Shown here: in pieces, positions 28,166-39,200 of the stretch | Layout: each line of letters begins with the position of its first letter | Position numbering within the stretch: the first letter of the stretch is position 1 | Origin: Mimachlamys varia | Taxonomy: Eukaryota > Mollusca > Bivalvia > Pectinida > Pectinidae | DNA: 64,000 nucleotides | Assembly (NCBI GenBank): GCA_947623455.1 | Contig: OX392536.1 | Location: 14,317,282 to 14,381,281 of the forward strand | Direction of reading: 5' to 3' | Program-made: the position numbers and the translations under genes | The notes under the pieces: model-generated | What the model saw: only the letters and a program-made list of their open reading frames with translations | What the model was told of the DNA's origin: nothing | The model's database searches: none

Positions 28166-28167
28166 TA

Positions 28168-28373
28168 GTTCCCTATTTTCCAAATATCATCATTCTTAGA
28201 GCTCTTATTGATTGTTCAGAAACACAATGTCAAAATTGTTAATCTTTATATGGGGTAAAAGTAATTCATTTGAATGTTTTCAATAAGCATGCATGCTGAT
28301 CACTCCAGACCGTCTTCTGGGTAGAGTCACAGCAAATTAATATAAAGGAAAACACTCTGAATATTCAATATAC
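28168..28373. other. Unannotated flank, probable intron sequence
   Basis: AT-rich unique sequence between the mariner and the exon-like segment. No repeat or coding signal was recognised. Confidence 0.4.
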
Positions 28374-28569
28374 CTGATGGCAATGGCCTGCAGTTTTTAT
28401 CCCTGGAGCACTGGTACAATTACACGGGTTGGGACAGTCAAGATGCTCTTGGCTACGGTAATAACCTGCCTGGCACGTGCCACAATCCCGTGCAGTTGTG
28501 TGGGTTTTATTTAGACAATGACACTGTCCTCCACTCAGCATCATGTCCGAGTTTCCAAAGCAGTTATCT
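28374..28569 (-). CDS. Probable internal exon with laminin-type EGF-like repeat
   Basis: On the minus strand an open stretch encodes about 65 residues rich in ordered cysteines: GGQCHC, then RDCGTCQAGYYR, CPNPCNCTSAPGI and AGHC. The C-x-C ... C-x-x-C-x-x-GYY ... C-x-x-x-C-x-C spacing fits laminin-type EGF modules found in extracellular matrix and receptor proteins. It is bordered by a plausible acceptor (CTCCTCAG before the exon, at 28570-28571) and a strong donor (CATCAG then GTATAT, GT at 28372-28373). With this acceptor the exon is 196 bp: one base completes a codon and the exon ends in phase 0. An alternative acceptor two bases further in is possible. No start or stop codon lies inside, so it is an internal exon. 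The gene cannot be named from one module. It may be next to the exon at 51416-51583, whose phase is compatible. Confidence 0.7.
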
Positions 28570-28672
28570 CTGAGGAGTATCAAAATAGGTATCAATATAT
28601 AGAATTAGGACAAGTTTTTTTTTATTATTTTATTTTCTTTATTTTTCATCACATTATATGAATATAACAATA

Positions 28673-30235
28673 CATCGTTATTATCATCATCATATTCATC
28701 ACATCATCATCATAATTCATCATCACCATCATCATCCATACAGACAATCATCATCATCATCATCCATATAGACAATCATCATCGTACTCATCACAACATC
28801 ATCATAACTCATCATCACGATCATCATATAGACAATCATCATCATCAGCCATATAGACAATCATCATCATCATCATCATCATCATCAGCATCAATATAGA
28901 CAATCATCATCATCATCCATATAGACAATCATCATCATCAACATCCATATAGACAATCATCATCATCATCAACATCCATATTATAAGACAATCATCATCA
29001 TCAACATCCATATAGACAATCATCATCATCAGCCATATAGACAATCATCATCAGCATCCATATAGACAATCATCACCATCATCAGCATCATCATCATCAT
29101 CATCATCATCCATATAGACAATCATCATCATCAGCATCCATATAGACAATCATCAACATCCATATAGACAATCATCAACATCCATATAGACAATCATCAA
29201 CCTCCATATAAACAACCATCATCAGCATCCATATAGACAATCATCATCATCAACATCATCCATAGAGACAATCAACATCATCAACATCCATATAGACAAT
29301 CATCATCAGCATCCATATAGACAATCAACATCATCAACATCCATACAGACAATCATCATCATCAACATCCATATAGACAATCATCATCATTAACATCCAT
29401 ACAGACAATCATCATCATTAACATCCATACAGACAATCATCATCATTAACATCCATACAGACAATCATCATCATCAACATCATCCATAGAGACAATCAAC
29501 ATCATCAACATCCATATAGACAATCATCAACATCCATATAGACAATCATCAAAATCCATATAGACAATCAACATCATCAACATCCATATAGACAATCATC
29601 ATCATCAACATCCATATAGACAATCAACATCATCAACATCCATATAGACAATCACCATCATCAACATCCATATAGACAATCACCATCATCAACATCCATA
29701 CAGACAATCACCATCATCAACATCCATATAGACAATCATCATCATTAACATCCATATAGACAATCATCATCATTAACATCCATACAGACAATCATCATCA
29801 TTAACATCCATACAGACAATCATCATCATTAACATCCATACAGACAATCATCATCATTAACATCCATACAGACAATCATCATCATTAACATCCATACAGA
29901 CAATCATCATCATCATAATTATCAATAGGATCTTATCATCATACAAGCATCCTTCTCATAAATTTGTCATCAACATTGTCTTCATCCATATGAATTAATA
30001 ACCATCATCAACATAATTCATAAATATAGCACTCATCATCATCATTATCATAATCATCATCATACCATCATAATCATCATCATTATCATAATCATCATCA
30101 TACCATCATAATCATCATCATTATCATAATCATCATCATACCATCATAATCATCATCATACCATCATAATCATCATCATACCATCATAATCATCATCATA
30201 CCATCATAATCATCATCATACCATCACTATCATCT
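28673..30235. repeat. ATC/TCA-rich minisatellite and microsatellite tract
   Basis: From 28673 to about 29930 a compound minisatellite repeats CATCCATATAGACAATCATC plus a variable number of ATC triplets (unit about 18-30 bp). Variants include CATACAGACAATC and AACATCC. From 29930 to 30020 the pattern degenerates. From 30030 to 30235 a second unit, CATCATACCATCATAAT, takes over (about 18 bp, with interspersed TTATCATAATC). Unit length varies by whole triplets, which suggests slippage of the ATC core inside the longer unit. No gene is supported here. Confidence 0.95.
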
Positions 30236-30334
30236 ATATCCAACAAAAAATTATTTATCTAACAGTTAATTGTCATTACCATGCACTTTATAATTATATG
30301 TATTGGTATAAACATGTTTTGTGGGTTTTTTTTT

Positions 30335-30412
30335 CAAGAGAGAGAGAGAGAAAGGGGGGGGGGGGGGGTGAGAAAGAGGGAGAGATGGGGGGGGGGGGGG
30401 GAGAAAGTAAGA
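30335..30412. repeat. GA-microsatellite and poly-G tracts
   Basis: An AGAGAGAGAGAG run is followed by a G run of about 16 and, 25 bases further on, a second of about 14, separated by GA-rich sequence. Low-complexity purine tract; the strand could form G-quadruplex or triplex structure (inference). The open frames on both strands here are low-complexity artefacts. Confidence 0.85.
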
Positions 30413-30558
30413 TGATTGAGGATAGAGATATACAGTCGAAAGAGAAGGGGGAAAGAAGATGGATAGAAAGCAGTGAAAGTATGATTTCATGAATAGATAA
30501 GGCATACGATGAAAGAAATCAGTGGGAAAGGCAATTTATCACAGCTTGGGGGAGGAGT

Positions 30559-30582
30559 GTGTGTGTGGGGGGGGGGGGGGGG
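30559..30582. repeat. GT then poly-G run
   Basis: GTGTGTGTG followed by a run of about 16 G. It lies 46 bases beyond the preserved 3' end of the LINE coding frame and may mark its 3' flank; nothing else was recognised. Confidence 0.8.
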
Positions 30583-30627
30583 ATTCAAACACATAACCAG
30601 AGAGAAAAAAAATTAAAGAGATAAACT

Positions 30628-32604
30628 TTAAAGAGTTACAAGTTTTTCCCACATTTTCCACACATTATTAAATCTTTCTTTAGCAATATCACCCTTGCTA
30701 ACCGCTATATATCTCTGTACATTATGATAGTCTTGTATCGTGCTAACTAGAGCGTTTATATTCAGGACGCTATGTAGTCATCTCATTTTGTAAATATAAT
30801 ACTTAATAACGATGAGTATTTCATTGTCAATTTTACTAACATTACCATTATATGTCAGAATTCCAAAGAGATAAGATTCTTTGTTAAAATTAACAGGAAT
30901 AGTGAGTGCATCTAACAAGACTCCAAAATTGATTAGTAGATTCTGAACCTCTTGGCATTCCCATAAGATATGAATAATAGTTTCAGTCTCAGAATTCCTC
31001 TTGGCATTCCCATAAAATATGAATAATAGTTTCAGTCTCAGAATTACAAAGTTAAAGCACAGAGGAGATATCACTATTCGAGCTTTAAATAAGAAGGACT
31101 TTGTAGTCAGAATATGGTGGCTAACTCTAGATTGAAACCATTGAAGTTTTGTGTTTTTAGTTATAACAAAAGGAAGTTTAAATATCTGGTGCCAAGTGGA
31201 ATTACTTAAATAAAAAATTTCACTCCATTTTTTCTGTCCAGAAGGTATTCTGTCGTTTTTTATAAGAATGTTATAAAAGTGTTCGGAGCCTTTAGACTCT
31301 TTAAGAAATAATTCTAAGTTCAAAGGAATTGAAGGGTACCGGTATATAATTTTTGAACAAGGAAAAACCGGAAATAAATTATTACTACAATATTGAAGAA
31401 AATTTGTCTGTATGCCATATGTTTGAGTAAATTCATGGAAAGTATAAAAAGTACCGGAATGATTATCTTTAATCAGATCATTTATAATCACAACACCTTT
31501 ATTATACCAGTCTTTTATAAAACTTGATTTTCTATCAATAAGAATTTTATTATTGAACCATAAAGGAGTTTTCAAGTAAACTTCACTTTTGTTTATATTC
31601 ACTTCATTTGCAGCAAACAATTTTTTACAGGCTTTGAAAACATCTATCTAGAACTTGTTTTTACATTTATTTTGACATAATTGTATATATTCAATTCCAC
31701 AGTTAGCCAACAAATCTATAGTTACATATGTTCTAAAAATAGCTTGCCATTTAGATGTACTTTGAAAGACTCTTCTGATCCAACCTAACTTGAGCGAATC
31801 TATAACAGATTTTATATTTATCATTTTAAGTCCACCATCAATATACTCCTGAATTACAATATCCCTTCTAATTTTATCTCTTTTACTATTCCATAAAAAT
31901 TCATACAAAATGGTATTCAGTTTAGAAAGAAATTTTTCATCTGGGTTTGGTAGCAAAATGAATAAGTGATTAAGTTGTGAAATCAATATAGATTTAATTA
32001 TATTAATTTTACCAATTGGTGTTAATATTCTTCTATTCCATGATTTAATATGAGATTTAAGTTTTATTAGTTTCTTATCAAAGTTCAATCTAGGTATCTT
32101 GTGCAGATTAACATGGAATTCAATGCCAAGAAGTGTAAATTGTTCTCTACCCCACTGTAACTTTAAATCTGGATGAAGTTTCTCTGTGCTATATTTCTTA
32201 CTACCTATCCAAACTACCTGAGTTTTAGAAATATTCATTTTTAATCCTGACATATTTGCATAAGAATTAAGTTCCTTAATTGATTCTTGGAGTGAATTTT
32301 CAGTACCGTCAAGTGCAAGAGCTGTATCATCAGCATATTGAGATAGGAGAATCGGATAATTATTAACTTCTATACCTTTAATTCTATTGTTATGCCTTAA
32401 TTTAACAGCCAAAATTTCTGCGCATAGAATGAAAATATATGGCGCAGTAGGATCACCATGACGATAACCTCTTTTTATTGGAAAAAATGAAGATAAGTTC
32501 CCTCCCTGGTTAAAGGCAGCACTAGCATTATTATGTAATATTTTAACCCATTTAATTATGCTTTTTCCAAAGTTAAAAAATTTTAAGACTTTTTCAATAA
32601 ATAA
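30628..32604 (-). pseudogene. 5'-truncated LINE ORF2 (reverse transcriptase and C-terminal region), L1/Tx1-like
   Basis: Remains of a non-LTR retrotransposon polyprotein, about 659 codons in one frame. At the N-terminal end it has RGYRHGDPTAPYIFILCAEI and SQYADDTAL, which carries the catalytic YADD box. The thumb region follows (TPIGKINIIKS, FLWNSKRDKI, GGLKMINIKSV, SLKLGWIRRV), and then a C-terminal Cys/His element (ETETIIHILWECQEVQNLL) typical of L1/Tx1-like elements. The frame is closed upstream by TAG at about 32605, and the catalytic motif A region and the endonuclease are missing, as expected for 5' truncation on insertion. In-frame stops lie at 31648-31650 (TAG) and 30778-30780 (TGA); similar-looking coding continues after both, to TAA at 30628. 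A 49-bp tandem duplication interrupts the C-terminal region. The clade assignment is from motif memory. Confidence 0.88.
30948..31045. repeat. 49-bp tandem duplication inside the LINE
   Basis: Two adjacent copies, 30948-30996 and 30997-31045, differ at one base (AAGATATG/AAAATATG). On the minus strand the C-terminal Cys/His region is therefore encoded twice, once in the working frame and once in another frame. Forty-nine is not a multiple of three, yet the frame is open across both copies, so a one-base loss just upstream must compensate. Confidence 0.93.
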
Positions 32605-32649
32605 CTAGGAAACTGGAACAAATTTCATAATGACAATAATTAATAATAA

Positions 32650-32985
32650 TTCAAGGTTCTTATATACTGCTTTATCACAACCTGAAGGTCGCTGCAAAGC
32701 CATTCACAAATTATTATCTGTGGTTATAGGGCCTTAGCAACCAACCAATATCATTCTCAACTCCCTGGGGAGCATACAACTGGTGCTCACAGCTAATTCA
32801 TTCTGCAAAGATCTAGCACTGCCCAATCACGTACTCATTTACAGCTGAGTAGACTTGAACAAGCACAGTAAAGTATCTTGCTTAAGGATACAACACAATT
32901 TATGTGCAGTGGCCGGGACTTCAAACTCGCAACCCTTCAATCACGAGCACAGCGTACTACCACAGTAGACCATCATGCCTCCAAG
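32650..32985 (-). mobile_element. tRNA-derived SINE-like element
   Basis: Read on the minus strand, the sequence from about 32985 downward resembles a tRNA-derived head. An A-box-like stretch GGTCTACTGTGGTAGTACGC (32953-32972) is followed about 40 bases later by a B-box-like stretch GGTTGCGAGTTTGAAGTCC (32916-32934). Downstream come TTGTGTTGTATCCTTAAGCA and CAGCTGTAAATGAGTACGTG, which resemble the body shared by many marine-invertebrate SINEs (recalled, not searched). The tail end is not clear; 32650 is approximate. The B box is degraded (TTTGAAG instead of TTCGAA), so the copy looks old. Confidence 0.6.
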
Positions 32986-33241
32986 TAGCTGTTTAAACGT
33001 TTATATTTATCAGTTAGTTGCGAGACATTTTGCCTCCTATATCATGGGTCATTTCTCTAACCTTAAGGAAACTTGATGCCATTCAATCAATTAATACTCT
33101 CGTTGATAAATTCTCTAAATATTTCAAGAAAAGTATCTTCAGAGCTAATGAAACTGTCAATATAATTTAAATAATATATTCGAAATTGGAATTGAAGCAT
33201 TCATGTATATTAGATTATTAATGCCAAATAAAAATACAACA
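32986..33241. other. Unique AT-rich spacer
   Basis: No coding, RNA or repeat signal was recognised between the SINE and the 40-bp satellite. Confidence 0.4.
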
Positions 33242-36200
33242 CATCACGTAGTTTGACATCCTTATTGAGCCTGTGAGTTTCTATATCACAGTGTGACATG
33301 TTAATTGAGTGTGTAGGTTTCTATATCACAGTGTGACATGTTTATTGCGCCTGTGAGTTTCTATATCACAGTGTGACATGTTAATTGAGCCTGTGAGTTT
33401 CTATATCACAATGTGATATGTTAATTAAGCCTGTGAGTTTCTATATAACAGTGTGACATGTTAATTGTGCCTGTGAGTTTCTTTATCACAGTGTGAAATG
33501 TTAATTGAGTGTGTAGGTTTCTATATCACAGTGTGACATGTTAATTGTGCCTGTGAGTTTCTATATCACAGTGTGACATGTTAATTGAGTGTGTAGGTTT
33601 CTATATCACAGTGTGACATGCTAATTGTGCCTGTGGGTTTCTATATCACAGTGTGACATTTTAATTGAGTGTGTAGGTTTCTATATAACAGTGTGACATG
33701 TCAATTGTGCCTATGAGTTTCTATATCACAGTGTGACATGTTAATTGAGTGTGTAGGTTTCTATATCACAGTGTGACATGCTAATTGTGCCTGTGAGTTT
33801 CAAAATCACAGTGTGACATGTTAATTATGCCTGTGAGTTTCTATATCACAGTGTGACATGCTAATTGAGCCTGTGAGTTTTTATATCACAATGTGACATG
33901 CTAATTGTGCCTGTGAGTTTCAAAATCACAGTGTGACATGTTAATTATGCCTGTGAGTTTCTATATCACAGTGTGACATGCTAATTGAGCCTGTGAGTTT
34001 CTATATCACAAAGTGACATGCTAATTGAGCATGTGAGTTTCTATATCACAGTGTGCCTTTGTCAGCTTCTATATCACAATGTGACATGTTAATTGTGCCT
34101 GTGAGTTTCTATATCACAATGTGATATGTTAATTAAGCCTGTGAGTTTCTATATAACAGTGTGACATGTTAATTGCGCCTGTGAGTTTCTTTATCACAGT
34201 TTGACATGCTAATTGAGCCTGTGAGTTTCTATATCACAGTGTGACATGCTAATTGAGCCTGTGAGTTTCTATATCACAGTGTGACATGCTAATTGTGCCT
34301 GTGAGTTTCTATATCACAGTGTGACATGCTAATTGTGCCTGTGAGTTTCTATATCAGTGTGACATGTTAATTGTGCCTGTGAGTTTCTAAATCACAATGT
34401 GACATGTTAATTGTGCCTGTGAGTTTCTATATCACAGTGTGACATGCTAATTGAGCCTGTGAGTTTCTATATCACAATGTGACATGTTAATTGTGCCTGT
34501 GAGTTTCTATATCACAGTGTGACACGCTAATTGTGCCTGTGAGTTTCTATATCACAGTGTGACATGTTAATTGTGCCTGTGAGTTTCTAAATCACAATGT
34601 GACATGTTAATTGTGCCTGTGAGTTTCTATATCACAGTGTGACATGCTAATTGAGCCTGTGAGTTTCTATATGACAATGTGACATGCTAATTGTGCCTGT
34701 GAGTTTCAAAATCACAGTGTGACATGTTAATTATGCCTGTGAGTTTCTATATCACAGTGTGACATGCTAATTGAGCCTGTGAATTTCTATATCACAATGT
34801 GACATGCTAATTGTGCCTGTGAGTTTCTATATCACAGTGTGACACGCTAATTGTGCCTGTGAGTTTCTATATCACAGTGTGACACGCTAATTGTGCCTGT
34901 GAGTTTCTATATCACAGTTTGACATGCTAATTCTGTCTGTGAGTTTCTATATCACAGTGTGACATGCTAATTGTGCCTGTGAGTTTCTATATCACAGTGT
35001 GACATGTTAATTGTGCCTGTGAGTTTCTAAATCACAATGTGACATGTTAATTGTGCCTGTGAGTTTCTATATCACAGTGTGACATGCTAATTGAGCCTGT
35101 GAGTTTCTATATCACAATGTGACATGCTAATTGTGCCTGTGAGTTTCTATATCACAGTGTGACACGCTAATTGTGCCTGTGAGTTTCTATATCACAGTGT
35201 GACATGTTAATTGTGCCTGTGAGTTTCTAAATCACAATGTGACATGTTAATTGTGCCTGTGAGTTTCTATATCACAGTGTGACATGCTAATTGAGCCTGT
35301 GAGTTTCTATATCACAATGTGACATGCTAATTGTGCCTGTGAGTTTCAAAATCACAGTGTGACATGTAAATTATGCCTGTGAGTTTCTATATCACAGTGT
35401 GACACGCTAATTGTGCCTGTGAGTTTCTATATCACAGTGTGACACGCTAATTGTGCCTGTGAGTTTCTATATCACAGTTTGACATGCTAATTCTGTCTGT
35501 GAGTTTCTATATCACAGTGTGACATGTTAATTGTGCCAGTGAGTTTCTATATCACAGTGTGACATGCTAATTGTGCCTGTGAGTTTCAAAATCACAGTGT
35601 GACATGTTAATTATGCCTGTGAGTTTCTATATCACAAAGTGACATGCTAATTGAGCATGTGAGTTTCTATATCACAGTGTGCCTTTGTCAGCTTCTATAT
35701 CACAATGTGACATGTTAATTGTGCCTGTGAGTTTCTATATCACAATGTGATATGTTAATTAAGCCTGTGAGTTTCTATATAACAGTGTGACATGTTAATT
35801 GTGCCTTGAGTTTCTTTATCACAGTTTGATATGCTAATTAAGCATGTGAGTTTCTATATCACAGTTTGACATGCTAATTGAGCCTGTGAGTTTCCATATC
35901 ACAATGTGACATGCTAATTGTGCCTGTGAGTTTCTATATCACAGTGTGACACGCTAATTAAGCCTGTGAGTTTCTATATCACAAAAACCATGCTAATTAA
36001 GCCTGTGAGTTTCTATATCACAGTGTGACATGCTAATTGTGCCTGTGAGTTTCTATATCACAGTGTGACATGCTAATTGTGCGTGTGAGTTTCTATATCC
36101 CAGTGTGACATGTTAATTGTGTCTTTGTCAGTTTCTATATCACAATGTGACATGTTAATTGTGCCTGTGAGTTTCTATATCACAATGTGATATGTTAATT

Positions 36201-39200
36201 CAGTCTGTGAGTTTCTATATAACAGTGTGACATGTTAATTGTGCCTGTGAGTTTCTTTATCACAGTTTGACATGCTAATTGAGCCTGTGAGTTTCTATAT
36301 CACAGTGTGACATGCTAATTGAGCCTGTGAGTTTCTATATCACAATGTGACATGCAAATTGTGCCTGTGAGTTTCTATATCACAGTGTGACACGCTAATT
36401 AAGCCTGAGAGCTTCTATATCACAATGTGACATGCTAATTGAGCCTGTGAGTTTCTATATCACAGTGTGACATGCTAATTGAGCCTGTGAGTTTCTATAT
36501 CACAGTGTGACATGCTAATTGTGCCTGTGAGTTTCTATATCACAGTGTGACACGCTAATTGTGCCTGTGAGTTTCTATATCACAGTGTGACATGTTAATT
36601 GTGCCTGTGAGTTTCTAAATCACAATGTGACATGTTAATTGTGCCTGTGAGTTTCTATATCACAGTGTGACATGCTAATTGAGCCTGTGAGTTTCTATAT
36701 CACAATGTGACATGCTAATTGTGCCTGTGAGTTTCTATATCACAGTGTGACACGCTAATTGAGCCTGTGAGTTTCTATATCACAGTGTGACACGCTAATT
36801 GTGCCTGTGAGTTTCTATATCACAGTTTGACATGCTAATTCTGTCTGTGAGTTTCTATATCACAGTGTGACATGTTAATTGTGCCTGTGAGTTTCAAAAT
36901 CACAGTGTGACATGTTAATTATGCCTGTGAGTTTCTATATCACAAAGTGACATGCTAATTGAGCCTGTGAGTTTCTATATCACAATGTGACATGTTAATT
37001 ATGCCTGTGAGTTTCTAAATCACAATATGACATGATAATTGAGCCTGTGAGTTTTTATATCACAGTGTGACATGCTAATTGTGCCTGTGAGTTTCTATAT
37101 CACAGTGTGACATGTTAATTGTCCCTGTGAGTTTCCATATCACAGTGTGACAAACTAATTAAGCATGTGAGTTTCTATATCACAGTGTGACATGTTAATT
37201 GTGCCTGTGAGTTTCTATATCACAGTGTGACATGTTTATTGTGCCTGTGAGTTTCTATATCACAGTGTGACATGCTAATTTAGCCTGTGAGTTTCTTTAT
37301 CACAATGTGACATGTTAATTAAGCCTGTGAGTTTCTTTATCACAGTTTGACATGTTAATTGTGCCTGTGAGTTTCTATATCACATTGTGACATGCTAATT
37401 ATGCCAGTGAGTTTCTTTATAACAGTTTGACAAGCTAATTGTGCCTGTGAGTTTCTATATCACAGTGTGACATGCTAATTAAGCCTGTGAGTTTCTATAT
37501 CACAGTGTGACATGTTAATTGTGCCTTTGTCAGCTTCTATATCACAATGTGACATGTTAATTGTGCCTGTGAGTTTCTATATCACAATGTGATATGTTAA
37601 TTAAGCCTGTGAGTTTCTATATAACAGTGTGACATGTTAATTGTGCCTTGAGTTTCTTTACACAGTTTGATATGCTAATTAAGCCTGTGAGTTTCTATAT
37701 CACAGTGTGACATGCTAATTGAGCCTGTGAGTTTCTATATCACAATGTGACATGCTAATTGTGCCTGTGAGTTTCTATATCAGTGTGACACGCTAATTAA
37801 GCCTGTGAGTTTCTATATCACAAAAACCATGCTAATTAAGCCTGTGAGTTTCTATATCACAGTGTGACATGCTAATTGTGCCTGTGAGTTTCTATATCAC
37901 AGTGTGCCTTTGTCAGCTTCTATATCACAATGTGACATGTTAATTGTGCCTGTGAGTTTCTATATCACAATGTGATATGTTAATTAAGCCTGTGAGTTTC
38001 TATATAACAGTGTGACATGTTAATTGTGCCTTGAGTTTCTTTATCACAGTTTGATATGCTAATTAAGCCTGTGAGTTTCTATATCACAGTTTGACATGCT
38101 AATTGAGCCTGTGAGTTTCCATATCACAATTTGACATGCTAATTGTGCCTGTGAGTTTCTATATCACAGTGTGACACGCTAATTAAGCCTGTGAGTTTCT
38201 ATATCACAAAAACCATGCTAATTAAGCCTGTGAGTGTCTATATCACAGTGTGACATGCTAATTGTGCCTGTGAGTTTCTATATCACAGTGTGACATGCTA
38301 ATTGTGCGTGAGTTTCTATATCACAGTGTGACATGTTAATTGTGTCTTTGTCAGTTTCTATATCACAATGTGACATGTTAATTGTGCCTGTGAGTTTCTA
38401 TATCACAATGTGATATGTTAATTCAGTCTGTGAGTTTCTATATAACAGTGTGACATGTTAATTGTGCCTGTGAGTTTCTTTATCACAGTTTGACATGCTA
38501 ATTGAGCCTGTGAGTTTCTATATCACAGTGTGACATGCTAATTGAGCCTGTGAGTTTCTATATCACAATGTGACATGCAAATTGTGCCTGTGAGTTTCTA
38601 TATCACAGTGTGACACGCTAATTAAGCCTGAGAGCTTCTATATCACAATGTGACATGCTAATTGAGCCTGTGAGTTTCTATATCACAGTGTGACATGCTA
38701 ATTGAGCCTGTGAGTTTCTATATCACAGTGTGACATGCTAATTGTGCCTGTGAGTTTCTATATCACAGTGTGACACGCTAATTGTGCCTGTGAGTTTCTA
38801 TATCACAGTGTGACATGTTAATTGTGCCTGTGAGTTTCTAAATCACAATGTGACATGTTAATTGTGCCTGTGAGTTTCTATATCACAGTGTGACATGCTA
38901 ATTGAGCCTGTGAGTTTCTATATCACAATGTGACATGCTAATTGTGCCTGTGAGTTTCTATATCACAGTGTGACACGCTAATTGAGCCTGTGAATTTCTA
39001 TATCACAGTGTGACACGCTAATTGTGCCTGTGAGTTTCTATATCACAGTTTGACATGCTAATTCTGTCTGTGAGTTTCTATATCACAGTGTGACATGTTA
39101 ATTGTGCCTGTGAGTTTCAAAATCACAGTGTGACATGTTAATTATGCCTGTGAGTTTCTATATCACAAAGTGACATGCTAATTGAGCCTGTGAGTTTCTA

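Noticed and set aside
30266..30505. Open frames over the GA/poly-G tract
   Set aside because: Low-complexity Gly/Glu/Arg or Pro/Ser strings with no recognisable protein content.
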